A stretch of 33,843 bases of DNA from NCBI GenBank assembly GCA_019090385.1, contig JAHRWB010000046.1, positions 1 to 33,843 on the forward strand. Reading direction: 5' to 3'. The notes beneath the pieces are model-generated. The model was not told the DNA's origin. It worked only from the letters and a program-made list of their open reading frames with translations, and searched no databases. Made by a program: the position numbers and the translations under genes. Positions 25,784 through 33,843 of the stretch are shown here, piece after piece; within the stretch, counting starts at the first letter, position 1, and each line of letters starts with the position of its first letter. This DNA is from Pseudomonadales bacterium (GTDB lineage Bacteria > Pseudomonadota > Gammaproteobacteria > Pseudomonadales > Azotimanducaceae).

Positions 25784-25957
25784 ATTGATAGCCTCTCCCA
25801 AGAACCCAATAAGCTTGATAGGAATTGTATGTCTATCTAAAAGTATAGGCAGTGATTTGATAAGCGTTTACGATGAGATATAAGTCCCATTTTATGAGTT
25901 TGTTAGCGATATGTAAGGGTAATTTACACATTGACCAATAAAGTGTAAGTTATTGAA

Positions 25958-26470
25958 TTATATAAATATTATTCTAGCGTTGATTTTTCCTGGTTGAGTA
26001 TGTGCGTCGATTGATAGCTGTCGAACTTGGATTCGCTCTTTTTTCTCAAGCTGCTCCAGCCAACGAATAACATCATTAAAAACCTGATCCTGTAAAACAA
26101 CACTGACCCCACCAGCCCCTTCTTCCTGAAAACGTAATAATGTAATAGCTGAGGTCCTGGCAGAGCGGGATATAACCGCCAAAAGGGAATCTTTGCCAGT
26201 ATTCTTCAAATCACCAGAAGTGGCCAATTTACGCGCTTCAGGCTCATTTAGCTTTATCCACTCCAGTAAGGCCTGTGAGTTTTGATACCTGTGAGTTTCT
26301 GCCTGGGCCCAGGTGGATAAAGGCATCCATAAAAAGACGAAAAACAACAAAAACAGACTAACAATCCCTGCCAGTAAGGCATTTCGCTGATCTCTGCTCT
26401 CCAGGGCAGCATACCAACGCCCGGGTGTCGAGGACTTAATTTCTTTGGTGATAGAATCAAATAACATCAT
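25958..26470 (-). CDS. gspM: Type II secretion system protein M
   Basis: 170 residues. A cytoplasmic N-terminus (1-30) is followed by one membrane helix at about 31-50 (NALLAGIVSLFLLFFVFLWM) and a periplasmic ferredoxin-like domain. This is the GspM plan and size. GspM pairs with GspL in the inner-membrane platform of the secretion system. The ATG overlaps the gspL stop (TAATG), and a second ATG follows directly. Sequence conservation in this family is low, so the identification rests largely on position after gspL and on topology. It is the last recognisable gsp gene. Confidence 0.85.
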   Translation of the reverse strand: MMLFDSITKEIKSSTPGRWYAALESRDQRNALLAGIVSLFLLFFVFLWMPLSTWAQAETHRYQNSQALLEWIKLNEPEARKLATSGDLKNTGKDSLLAVISRSARTSAITLLRFQEEGAGGVSVVLQDQVFNDVIRWLEQLEKKERIQVRQLSIDAHTQPGKINARIIFI

Positions 26471-27807
26471 TAAGATTTCAATAATAAGCGTGCGCTTACC
26501 AACTCCCCTTTTTGCTCTGCTGTGCGTATCTCCACATTAAAACCGTTATTTATCAGTGCTTTTTTGATGCTCTCGAGCATTTCGAAATCGGCTACCAAAA
26601 TTTGAGTTGTTAGTTCGCCCCGAGTGTTATTAAAACTTAAATTTTCGAGTTTGGGTTTGCTTACCTGAGTACCCAGAATTTTTGAAAGCCGACCAAGAAT
26701 GTTCAGGAAGCCGGCCTGCTCATTATTGCCCTTGCCTAAATGAGCAGCCATCCGACGCTGTAGTCCCGCAGCTGTGACACGGCGATCAGACTTAAAAATA
26801 TCTTTATAGAGCAACACAGACTCATTTGTTAGCTTATCTGCCTTGTATCCAATCCAAACAGATTTAGCGGTTTCAGTAAGCAGTAGTAATCCACACAATA
26901 TCAATGCCATTGCCGCTACCGGACGCCATTTGTACCAATTTTTATTAACGGCTCTGGCCGGCCGGTATTGTCCCTGTAACAGATTAATTGCTGGTAATTC
27001 CCCTGAACCAGCATTTTTAGTCCTCTCTATTACTTTTTGAATCAAATATTCAGATTCACTCAAAGCATGCATGTCGTGCTCTACCCAGTGAAGGTTTACG
27101 CCGCAAATTGTTTCCAATTGAGTCCGCTCAAGCACTGATAAATTACCACCATGCAAGTGCACATTCAGCTCAAAAGAAGGCTGTTCATCAATACGATCTT
27201 GAGCCTCACCATCTTCAGTTTCTTTAATAGGATATTGTTCTGTAAGGTGTGCCGCCAGAATCGATTGTAGTGCAGTCATATCAGTGCTCATTATAAGGTC
27301 CGCTCCGCGCAGCATAACCTCACGCTCACCAATATAAATATGCAGCTCTTGTGGAACATTCGGAAAGGCGTCTGCATCTAACATTAGCAAGCCTGGAACT
27401 GCATCCGAAGCACTTATTATGTTAAGCCAACTATCGATTAAGTCTTTGGATACAATGCTGCAGTCAACCGGCTTACCGCGCTCAATAATACCGTGGGCGA
27501 TATGTACGTTATCAATATCTTCCGCAACAAATTCTTCAACGACATATGGCAGGGCTTTCTGAATCTGCCCCCGACTTCTACCCGGCACACTAACCTGCAT
27601 AGACAGTACATCGGTACTGGATACCAAAACTGTAACGTTGCTCGGGTCACTGGTCCATTCACCAAGTGCCCCAACCTTCTCAATCATTAATTGTTGGCTA
27701 CCCGATCCGGCACTATCCAGGATTCCCGAATCGGTAAATACATACCAATTGAAAAGCTCTACTGGTTGAAATTTTTGGGTACGAATTCTAAGTATTAGTT
27801 TCGGCAT
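26470..27807 (-). CDS. gspL: Type II secretion system protein L
   Basis: 445 residues from ATG 27807 (MPKLILRIRTQ); a TTG eight codons upstream is possible but less likely. Residues 1-260 form the cytoplasmic actin-like domain that binds the GspE ATPase. Marks include the AGSGS, LVSSTDVLSM and KALPYVVEEF segments typical of this fold. A membrane helix near 300-320 (WRPVAAMALILCGLLLLTETAKSVW) precedes the periplasmic ferredoxin-like domain. GspL links GspE to GspM and the pseudopilus. The start lies within the end of gspK (20-base overlap), and the stop overlaps the gspM start. Confidence 0.92.
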   Translation of the reverse strand: MPKLILRIRTQKFQPVELFNWYVFTDSGILDSAGSGSQQLMIEKVGALGEWTSDPSNVTVLVSSTDVLSMQVSVPGRSRGQIQKALPYVVEEFVAEDIDNVHIAHGIIERGKPVDCSIVSKDLIDSWLNIISASDAVPGLLMLDADAFPNVPQELHIYIGEREVMLRGADLIMSTDMTALQSILAAHLTEQYPIKETEDGEAQDRIDEQPSFELNVHLHGGNLSVLERTQLETICGVNLHWVEHDMHALSESEYLIQKVIERTKNAGSGELPAINLLQGQYRPARAVNKNWYKWRPVAAMALILCGLLLLTETAKSVWIGYKADKLTNESVLLYKDIFKSDRRVTAAGLQRRMAAHLGKGNNEQAGFLNILGRLSKILGTQVSKPKLENLSFNNTRGELTTQILVADFEMLESIKKALINNGFNVEIRTAEQKGELVSARLLLKS

Positions 27808-28813
27808 CAGTTTCACGTTGCCTAACGGCAAACCTTCTAGAGTAATCTCGGCTTAATATTGATAGAGTGCCAGTTTCTAAATCGCGATGTATTAGGCTTG
27901 TTAGCTCCATGCGACTGCCGTGGATATCAACGCGCACCTGCACTTCAAAGTAATCACTGCGTACCGTCAAACTCCCAGCACTGGTATCAAAGGCAGCAAT
28001 TTCTTTCTGGACCTCTGAAACACTGGTAAAATCACGTCCAGCCTCTACCAACGAATACGCCACTGATTCTGTCATTTTGTTTGTGACAGACTGCAAAGTC
28101 GCTGCGCTGGCAGTGTTGATATTAATACGGAAATCAGTATTTGGCAAAACGGCTACATGCGGCAGAATAGTCTGGTAAGACTCATTATCAATCATTTTCA
28201 GGAGCCTTAGCTCAGAAATATGTTGTGCAGGTTGATTGGCTGCTCGATACGGAGGGTCTGAGGACAGGTAATCGGAGTCCTCGGCACCATATCCGGCCCG
28301 GGTAGAATCACTATCAATCCAATCCCGCCATACATCGGCGATCTGGATATCTACGTTGAGTGCTGCAAAAAGCCGCTTCAAACTGGCCACTTTAGATTCA
28401 GTATTTTCGCCGTTTAAACTGTTTAGGTTAAAGCGCCCACGCAGATCTACTATCGATATTTCCATCCAGCCATCACCTTGCTCCAGGGTCAAGGGTTCAC
28501 TGGTCTGCGCCCAAGCCTCAAGCAGCGAATCGTGTTTAGTATTGCTACTACTTTCTTCCTTCCAGTCCTTATAAAGTATCTGGCGTGCAAAAACTTCACC
28601 ACCTTTTGCATAACCCATTGCCCGATCGGAATTAAGCATCTGCCCTGCTTTTGCCAAAACCAGTGATTGGTGGACCATTAGGTGATAAACCAGCGCGGTC
28701 AAAAGCGCTACGATAAGCAACACAGTAATCAGTGCAACACCTGCCTGTGGTTTAACGTTAGGGTGTACTCTATCTGTCGCTCTCGAATTTCTGGTTGTCG
28801 ACATCCTATCCAT
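27788..28813 (-). CDS. gspK: Type II secretion system minor pseudopilin K
   Basis: 341 residues. A 25-residue basic leader ends in Gly and is followed by VALITVLLIVALLTALVYHL. The prepilin peptidase would cut after this Gly. As usual for GspK, position +5 is Thr rather than the Glu found in other pseudopilins. The large globular domain, with blocks such as IVDLRGRFNLNSL and INTASAATLQSV (helix-hairpin-helix-like), is diagnostic. GspK sits at the pseudopilus tip with GspI and GspJ. The ATG begins one base after the gspJ stop. Confidence 0.95.
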   Translation of the reverse strand: MDRMSTTRNSRATDRVHPNVKPQAGVALITVLLIVALLTALVYHLMVHQSLVLAKAGQMLNSDRAMGYAKGGEVFARQILYKDWKEESSSNTKHDSLLEAWAQTSEPLTLEQGDGWMEISIVDLRGRFNLNSLNGENTESKVASLKRLFAALNVDIQIADVWRDWIDSDSTRAGYGAEDSDYLSSDPPYRAANQPAQHISELRLLKMIDNESYQTILPHVAVLPNTDFRININTASAATLQSVTNKMTESVAYSLVEAGRDFTSVSEVQKEIAAFDTSAGSLTVRSDYFEVQVRVDIHGSRMELTSLIHRDLETGTLSILSRDYSRRFAVRQRETDAETNT

Positions 28814-28814
28814 T

Positions 28815-29447
28815 CTATGTTCCTAAAGACTCAAGCTCTGGCGCTTCCGGCGTTACTGCCCAGATCCGGTTGAGCTCACCCAGCGGCGCTACCTCAATAT
28901 TGAGACGTAATGCACTTAGGGTGTTAGCATCACTCTGCTCTGAATTACCCGCCACTGGCCAAAAACTGTATTCGGCTCCCGTGCTATCAATGGCAAGAAA
29001 TTCAGCCGAAGATACATTGGTCAGCAATGTCTGTATCACCGGTTCAGTTTCATCAGCTCTATCCAACACCTGCCAGTAATACCGATACAAAGTTTCTTCC
29101 TCGACTATATATGCGACACGTTGTAGGGTGCTGCGTGCCCGCAGCAAAGGGTTTCTCCAGCCTTGCCGGGAAAACTCAATAAGAAACTGCTCACCAATTT
29201 TTGTGCTGGCCTGCAACTCGCCACTTTCATCCCTTATCGAGCGTTGCGTTAATTGACCAAAATCCCGTTCAAATATTTGCATGGCTTGCTGAATTTCCAT
29301 CAGGCGCTCACCATGCTTCACGGTTTTCTTATCAAGTATAATTATCCGGCTGACCAGTTGGCTGGTCATTACACCCAGCATGGCAAATATAGCCATCGCG
29401 ACCAGCATTTCAAGCAGAGTAAAACCCCTGTTAGGAAAACGGTTAAT
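28815..29447 (-). CDS. gspJ: Type II secretion system minor pseudopilin J, apparent ATT start
   Basis: About 210 residues. The pseudopilin signature G-FTLLEMLVAMAIF is encoded with Gly at 29426-29424. Reading upstream in frame from it, the codons are AGG AAC CCT TTT CGT AAC ATT GCT and then TGA (29453-29451). There is no ATG, GTG or TTG between this stop and the signature. An ATT at 29447-29445 lies six bases after GGGAG (complement of 29454-29458). It gives an eight-residue leader, normal for GspJ. The first ATG (29408) is inside the membrane helix and would destroy processing. So I call ATT as the start, known for infC and pcnB in E. coli. A sequencing error is the alternative. The remainder reads as a normal GspJ. 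Confidence 0.85.
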   Translation of the reverse strand: MNRFPNRGFTLLEMLVAMAIFAMLGVMTSQLVSRIIILDKKTVKHGERLMEIQQAMQIFERDFGQLTQRSIRDESGELQASTKIGEQFLIEFSRQGWRNPLLRARSTLQRVAYIVEEETLYRYYWQVLDRADETEPVIQTLLTNVSSAEFLAIDSTGAEYSFWPVAGNSEQSDANTLSALRLNIEVAPLGELNRIWAVTPEAPELESLGT

Positions 29448-29453
29448 AGCTCA

Positions 29454-29458
29454 CTCCC
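29454..29458 (-). promoter_or_regulatory. Shine-Dalgarno GGGAG for gspJ, overlapping the gspI stop
   Basis: GGGAG begins at the last base of the gspI TAG stop and lies six bases before ATT 29447. Its strength and spacing are the main reason to accept a non-canonical start for gspJ. Confidence 0.7.
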
Positions 29459-29901
29459 TAGTATCGACCAAGGAAACTAACATATGAATCAAGTGGCCCT
29501 ATCTCCTCACCATTATCAATTAAATACACACTTACCTCCAGACGATGCACCCAGGGGTTGTTCGTACTGATTGTTGTACTTTCTATGCGCCACTCTCTGC
29601 TTGCCATAATCTGGTTTTGCGACCGCGTATTTTCCAGCAAAGCTTTCTGAGATTTCTGATTTTCAATATATGCAATAGTTGCTGCATCTAACGCCAGCCA
29701 GTGCGCAATTACTCTCCTTTCAAGGGACTGTAGCTGATAAATGGAATCGCTGGTTCGGATATAGATCGTGGTAGAGACAATGGAGAATATTGCCAGTGAA
29801 ACAAGAATCTCCACCAGTGTGAAGCCATTCCTAGCACTATGTCTTATTCCCGGTCGCCTACACTGACAAACAGACAGAGATTCCATCGTCCATTTAGTCA
29901 T
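29458..29901 (-). CDS. gspI: Type II secretion system minor pseudopilin I
   Basis: 147 residues. A 26-residue leader ends in RNG, followed by FTLVEILVSLAIFSIVSTTIYI with Glu at +5, the prepilin peptidase substrate pattern. The rest is a small globular domain of GspI size (about 120 residues). The ATG overlaps the gspH stop by eight bases (ATGACTAA). A second ATG (MESLS) five codons in would shorten the rather long leader. GspI starts pseudopilus tip assembly with GspJ and GspK. Confidence 0.93.
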   Translation of the reverse strand: MTKWTMESLSVCQCRRPGIRHSARNGFTLVEILVSLAIFSIVSTTIYIRTSDSIYQLQSLERRVIAHWLALDAATIAYIENQKSQKALLENTRSQNQIMASREWRIESTTISTNNPWVHRLEVSVYLIDNGEEIGPLDSYVSFLGRY

Positions 29902-30457
29902 TGGGAATTTGCTCTGCTTTCACTCGCTCAAGTCCATCGCTATAAACCACCCATTTTGCCAAATTTTCGTTTACTTGCAGGGACAATTTAAACGCTGTCA
30001 ATTCTCCGTCAGAAAAAACTACAATATCCGGCAGTTCAGCATTCTCATCTTCAATGGAATCGAAAATATCTGGATCATCTATATCTACAGCTTCACCAGA
30101 ATCATGTACATGAACTTCTATACCATCAGGGAGCATTCGGGTACGAAATGCCCTTTTTTCAGAGATTTTCCAGGTAGCAAGAACTGGGTCGAAGCTAGCA
30201 AAACTATAATCAAACTCAGTGATATAAACGCCCCATTCTTCATTGGTTTGAGTCGCTTCGGAGCGAACCAGCTCAATGAGCAATGCCAGGCGTTGGGCCT
30301 CTGTCTTAATACCGATATTTCTATCCGCTCCAGTAAAGCCGAACACAATTGCGCTGGTCATTACCAAAACTATTGACATGACTACCAGAATTTCAAGAAG
30401 TGTAAATCCTCGCGAACGACCAATGGCGACCTTACCTGTGAATAACACACTCCTCAT
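29894..30457 (-). CDS. gspH: Type II secretion system minor pseudopilin H
   Basis: 187 residues. The leader MRSVLFTGKVAIGRSRG is followed by FTLLEILVVMSIVLVMTSAIVFGF, giving cleavage after Gly17 and Glu at +5. The globular part contains EAQRLALLIELVRSEAT, NEEWGVYI and a late VVFSDGELTAFKLSL, typical of GspH. An acidic insertion (EAVDIDDPDIFDSIEDENAE) is somewhat unusual. GspH connects the tip complex to the GspG shaft. It lies 13 bases after gspG. Confidence 0.93.
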   Translation of the reverse strand: MRSVLFTGKVAIGRSRGFTLLEILVVMSIVLVMTSAIVFGFTGADRNIGIKTEAQRLALLIELVRSEATQTNEEWGVYITEFDYSFASFDPVLATWKISEKRAFRTRMLPDGIEVHVHDSGEAVDIDDPDIFDSIEDENAELPDIVVFSDGELTAFKLSLQVNENLAKWVVYSDGLERVKAEQIPND

Positions 30458-30470
30458 ATAAGCAGCCTAC

Positions 30471-30932
30471 TTACAGATCCTCGTAGAACACATCTGCATT
30501 GATGCCCTCCCCGCCCTCAGTGCCATCAGCACCTAACGAATACAATTCATAATCAGATCCACCTTGTACATAGACGTAGGGGTTCTTCCATGGATCTACA
30601 GGTTCCTTTTTCTTCCTCAGATAACCGCCTGGATTATAGTTTTTCGGTTCAGGGAATCCCCCTGGACGACTGATCAGAGCAGCCAGGCCCTGGTCAGTCG
30701 AGGGGTACTGAAAATTATCAAGTTTGTACAACTCAAGTGCATTACCTAAGCCCTGTAAATCTGTTTGCACCGCAGTAGCTCGCGCTTGATCATCCCTGCC
30801 AACTACATTGGGTAATATCAACGCACCCAGAATGCCAATGATCACTACCACGATCATTATTTCAATCAGTGTAAAGCCCGTTATTTTGCCGGTCCGGGAA
30901 CAAGAATAGCTTTTGCTAGAGCGTACAGTCAT
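30471..30932 (-). CDS. gspG: Type II secretion system major pseudopilin G
   Basis: 153 residues. A 19-residue leader ends in Gly before FTLIEIMIVVVIIGILGALILPNVVGR, the most conserved part of the system. The C-terminal domain has the calcium-site and family segments YPSTDQGLAAL, PVDPWKNPYVY and LYSLGADG. GspG forms the shaft of the pseudopilus that pushes folded exoproteins through the outer-membrane secretin. It starts three bases after the gspF stop. Confidence 0.98.
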   Translation of the reverse strand: MTVRSSKSYSCSRTGKITGFTLIEIMIVVVIIGILGALILPNVVGRDDQARATAVQTDLQGLGNALELYKLDNFQYPSTDQGLAALISRPGGFPEPKNYNPGGYLRKKKEPVDPWKNPYVYVQGGSDYELYSLGADGTEGGEGINADVFYEDL

Positions 30933-30935
30933 TTT

Positions 30936-32153
30936 TTAACCTAAAAGTTCATTCATATTTAATATTGGCAGCAATACGGCTAAAACGATGACCATGACCG
31001 TTGCACCCATAAAAAGCAGCATAAAAGGCTCAAACAGCTTTACCAACGTGCCGACCAGGCGTTCAAGCTCCTTTTGCTGATAACTAGATACCTTAGACAA
31101 CATAGTATCCAGCTCTCCGCTGGATTCCCCACTGGCTACCATGTGCAACATCATTGGTGGAAAGTAACCAGCGGTACCCAGCGACGCCCTCAGACTGGAG
31201 CCTTCACTCACATGTTGGGTTGCGACTCCCAGCCGGTCTTTTAACCAGGTGTTGGTCACTACTTCTGCTGCAATTTGCATGGCTTCAACCAAAGGTACAC
31301 TACTCGCAACGAGTATACTTAGCGTGCTGGAATATCTGGCGGTATTACTACCGCGGACGATTTTTCCAATAAAGGGCAATTCCAACTTACGTTTGTCCCA
31401 TGACAGACGAATATTTTCCAAGGAAAGAAAATACCGAGCTGCAAAAATGGCAATAGCAAACAGAATGATCATTGCCCATATGTATGACTGCACAAATTCG
31501 CTTAGCGAAATCAGGCCCTTGGTCAGCCCAGGCAGTTCCTGTCCGCTATTTTCAAACACACCAACAATATCCGGTACGATATATACAAGTAAAAAGCCCA
31601 CAATCGCTATTGCTAAAACCAGTAATATAACCGGATACAACATGGCCATCTCGACATTGCGGCGGGATTCAAAACGTTGTTCCGTATAGTCCGCAAGGTT
31701 ATCAAAAACTTTGTCGAGATACCCTGATTGCTCTCCCGCAGCTATCGTTGAGCGAAACATATCACCAAATGTATGGGGGTACTCAGCCATGCTCTGGGCC
31801 AAGGTATGCCCTTCAAGTACACGGGTTCGCACCGCCATTATCAAGTTACTGATATGTCGTTTTTCAGTTTGCTGGGCAACAGCGCCTAACGCTTCCTCTA
31901 GTGGAAGTCCCGCCGCTAGCAGTGTGGACATTTGGCGCGTAAAAAGCGCTAACTCCAGAGGGTTCATCCCACGGGGGCGGAATAGATTCATCTGATCGCG
32001 ATCTTTTTGATCATCGGCAGCGGGTTTGACGGACAAAGGTGCCAAGCCCATATCTCTCAGTAGCTGACGGACCTGACGCCCACTATCAGATTCGAGCATA
32101 CCTTTTTTCTGGCGCCCCTTAAGATCAAGTGCTATGTATTCGTAGGCGGCCAA
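30936..32153 (-). CDS. gspF: Type II secretion system inner-membrane protein F
   Basis: 405 residues from TTG 32153, which gives the family start AAYEYIALDLKGRQKKGMLE. The frame is open to another TTG at 32189, which would add 12 unrelated residues. Two homologous cytoplasmic domains (about 65-170 and 265-370) each precede membrane helices, three in all, near 170, 220 and 375-400. The FTRQMSTLLAAGLPLEEAL and ARYSSTLSILVASSVPLVEAM stretches mark the duplicated domain. GspF is the platform protein turned by the GspE ATPase. It lies 86 bases after gspE. No strong Shine-Dalgarno is seen. Confidence 0.95.
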   Translation of the reverse strand: MAAYEYIALDLKGRQKKGMLESDSGRQVRQLLRDMGLAPLSVKPAADDQKDRDQMNLFRPRGMNPLELALFTRQMSTLLAAGLPLEEALGAVAQQTEKRHISNLIMAVRTRVLEGHTLAQSMAEYPHTFGDMFRSTIAAGEQSGYLDKVFDNLADYTEQRFESRRNVEMAMLYPVILLVLAIAIVGFLLVYIVPDIVGVFENSGQELPGLTKGLISLSEFVQSYIWAMIILFAIAIFAARYFLSLENIRLSWDKRKLELPFIGKIVRGSNTARYSSTLSILVASSVPLVEAMQIAAEVVTNTWLKDRLGVATQHVSEGSSLRASLGTAGYFPPMMLHMVASGESSGELDTMLSKVSSYQQKELERLVGTLVKLFEPFMLLFMGATVMVIVLAVLLPILNMNELLG

Positions 32154-32239
32154 TTTATTTCTGCTTCGGCAGGACAAATAAGTTAACAACTATTACGTAG
32201 GCTACGCTTGCACAAGCAAGGCTTTCAAACCTGTAGAGA

Positions 32240-33790
32240 TTATTCTTCAAGTGTCACCCTTAATACTTCCTGGACCGTAGTTGTCCCATCAAGGACGCGC
32301 TGGCGACCATCTTCACGAATACTTGAAGAATGCGCCCGTGCATGTTTAGTCAACTCTCGCTCAGATGCTTGATCGTGAATCAATTGCCTAAAACCATCAT
32401 CCACACCAATAATTTCATAAATACCGGTTCTCCCCCGAAACCCGGAATTCGCGCATTTATCACAACCTGTGGGCTCAAATATCTGTGGAGCCTGCTGAGG
32501 ATCAATGTTAAGAAACTGACAGTCTATGTTGTCGGCAACAATCGCTTTTTTACAATCTTGGCACAATACCCGGACTAAACGCTGGGCAACCATGCCCACC
32601 AAACTGGAAGATAGCAGGAATGGCTCCATGCCCATATCAATCAACCGTGTTACAGCACCTACAGCACTGTTAGTATGCAAAGTCGACATAACCAGGTGCC
32701 CGGTAAGACTCGCCTGAACCGCAATTTCAGCTGTTTCCACATCGCGGATCTCACCAACCATTACTACATCGGGGTCCTGCCGTAGAATAGCCCTGAGCCC
32801 CCTGGCAAAGGTCATATCTGCCTTAGTATTCACCTGAGTCTGCCCTATTCCCGGCAAATTATATTCTATAGGGTCTTCAACGGTCAGAATATTGATCGTT
32901 TCGCCATCAAGCTCGGTAAGACTGGCATAAAGTGTGGTTGTTTTTCCTGAGCCGGTGGGGCCAGTAACCAACAAAATACCATGGGGCTTATGTACCAAAC
33001 TTCTTAGTTTCTGCAATATATCATCACGCATGCCGAGCTTGTCTAAACGCAGCCTGCCTGCTTGTTTATCCAGCAACCTGAGTACCACTCGCTCACCATT
33101 ACCGGTGGGCATGGTTGACACTCGAACATCAACTTCCCGTCCACCAATTTTGAGTGAAATTCGCCCATCCTGGGGTATGCGTTTTTCAGCAATATCTAAT
33201 TTCGCCATTACTTTGATACGTGAAACTAATAATGAAGCTAATGCGCGTTTGGGGCGCACAATTTCACGCAATACACCATCGACACGGAACCGGACGACCA
33301 ATTCCTTTTCAAAGGTCTCGATATGTATATCCGAGGCATCTTCCCTTATAGCTTCAGACAGCAAGGCGTTTATGAGTCGGATAATGGGCGCGTCATCTTC
33401 CTGCTCGAGCAAGTCTTCGGTTTCTGAAAATGACTCAGCCAGGCTAATCATCTCAAATTCGCCGCCCATATCTTCAACCATTTGTCGGGCATCTGTGGAA
33501 TCACGAGAATACAAATGAGTGAGAACGTCTTCGAATTCGCTGCTACTAACTTGCTTAAAGAGGAAGTTAAACTTTGCAAAGCGCTGAAGTTCGGCATACA
33601 AGTGAATAGACAGTGGTTTTACACCCACTACAGTCAACCTGCCCTCCGCATCAGGCACTTCTGAGCTTATAATGACCGTATTTCTTCGTGCGAACGCAAA
33701 AGGAAGCAGTCGCGACTGTTCTTTTGCATCCTCAACATCCACTACTGCTTCGGTTTCTTCAGACGCTGCTAGAATGGTGCTCTCGCTCAT
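32240..33790 (-). CDS. gspE: Type II secretion system ATPase E
   Basis: 516 residues. The N-terminal domain (1-130) binds GspL. The ATPase core has Walker A GPTGSGKTT (277-285), the Asp box around VEDPIEYNLPG, a Walker B region GEIRDVETAE, and the His box STLHTN (369-374). The C-terminal zinc site is CQDC (410-413) and CDKC (443-446). GspE powers pseudopilus assembly from the cytoplasmic face. The ATG has CAGGAA about ten bases upstream. In the 53 bases up to the window edge a frame ends with TGA overlapping this ATG, as expected for an upstream gsp gene, but it is too short to identify. Confidence 0.97.
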   Translation of the reverse strand: MSESTILAASEETEAVVDVEDAKEQSRLLPFAFARRNTVIISSEVPDAEGRLTVVGVKPLSIHLYAELQRFAKFNFLFKQVSSSEFEDVLTHLYSRDSTDARQMVEDMGGEFEMISLAESFSETEDLLEQEDDAPIIRLINALLSEAIREDASDIHIETFEKELVVRFRVDGVLREIVRPKRALASLLVSRIKVMAKLDIAEKRIPQDGRISLKIGGREVDVRVSTMPTGNGERVVLRLLDKQAGRLRLDKLGMRDDILQKLRSLVHKPHGILLVTGPTGSGKTTTLYASLTELDGETINILTVEDPIEYNLPGIGQTQVNTKADMTFARGLRAILRQDPDVVMVGEIRDVETAEIAVQASLTGHLVMSTLHTNSAVGAVTRLIDMGMEPFLLSSSLVGMVAQRLVRVLCQDCKKAIVADNIDCQFLNIDPQQAPQIFEPTGCDKCANSGFRGRTGIYEIIGVDDGFRQLIHDQASERELTKHARAHSSSIREDGRQRVLDGTTTVQEVLRVTLEE

Positions 33791-33843
33791 AATCCCGAAA
33801 TTCCTGTTTGGGCATGTATAACATCTGTAATATGCATGACATC

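Noticed and set aside
25920-25952. Imperfect 10-bp inverted repeat (TAATTTACAC / GTGTAAGTTA) after gspM
   Set aside because: One mismatch, AT-rich and no T-run on either strand; could be an operator, but there is no support.
1-33843. CRISPR arrays, insertion sequences, integrases, rRNA or tRNA genes
   Set aside because: No regularly spaced repeats, transposase or integrase reading frames, or RNA gene sequences were seen on either strand.

Overview
The window looks like a piece of a compact, moderately AT-rich chromosome from a Gram-negative, aerobic and probably marine gammaproteobacterium. Three things suggest this: a type II secretion operon, a fused CysN-CysC protein and oxygen-dependent HemF. 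A two-component pair also resembles the 'dedicated sortase system' regulators known mainly from marine Proteobacteria. This is inference from gene content; no rRNA or tRNA is present to confirm it. Genes are packed tightly. Several convergent pairs are separated by only 2-33 bases, and many operon partners overlap by 1-8 bases (TAATG- or ATGA-type junctions). Non-ATG starts are frequent.

Layout. (1) 1-2483: a FAN1-like nuclease remnant and the tail of a DinG/XPD-type helicase lie in one frame separated by a single TAG, then pyruvate kinase. (2) 2486-3304 (minus): a TSUP-family permease with a ten-G tract. (3) 3486-7901: a three-gene signalling unit made of an exported MORN-repeat protein, a transmembrane Ser/Thr kinase with a TPR-like outer region, and a tail-anchored protein with three FHA domains; a metallo-beta-lactamase-fold hydrolase follows. 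(4) 8902-11940 (minus): response regulator and sensor kinase. (5) 12127-14114: NAD salvage (PnuC, NadR-type kinase) facing an NAD-consuming sirtuin; a folded-looking element precedes pnuC. (6) 14286-17223: a solitary ExbD, a lipoprotein dipeptidase and HemF. (7) 17599-20246: acyl-CoA dehydrogenase facing an exopolysaccharide-initiating sugar transferase. (8) 20607-23431: CysD and CysNC, which make APS/PAPS. (9) 23584-25783: a small lipoprotein, an exported protein of unknown function, an Arg-rich micro-protein and a short DUF1631-like protein. (10) 25958-33790 (minus): type II secretion genes gspE-F-G-H-I-J-K-L-M, with gspC and gspD presumably just beyond the right edge and no gspN seen.

How the genes work together. 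The MORN-kinase-FHA unit has the parts of a complete phospho-Thr relay across the inner membrane: an outer partner, a receptor kinase and a membrane-held phosphopeptide reader. It is the best candidate here for an undescribed system. PnuC imports nicotinamide riboside, the NadR-type kinase phosphorylates it, and CobB consumes NAD. In the secretion operon GspE and GspF drive assembly of a pseudopilus of GspG-K on the GspL-M platform. The gspJ gene has no ATG, GTG or TTG start ahead of its leader; an ATT codon behind a well-placed Shine-Dalgarno is the only reasonable start.

All calls come from reading the sequence and recalling protein families; no database search was run.
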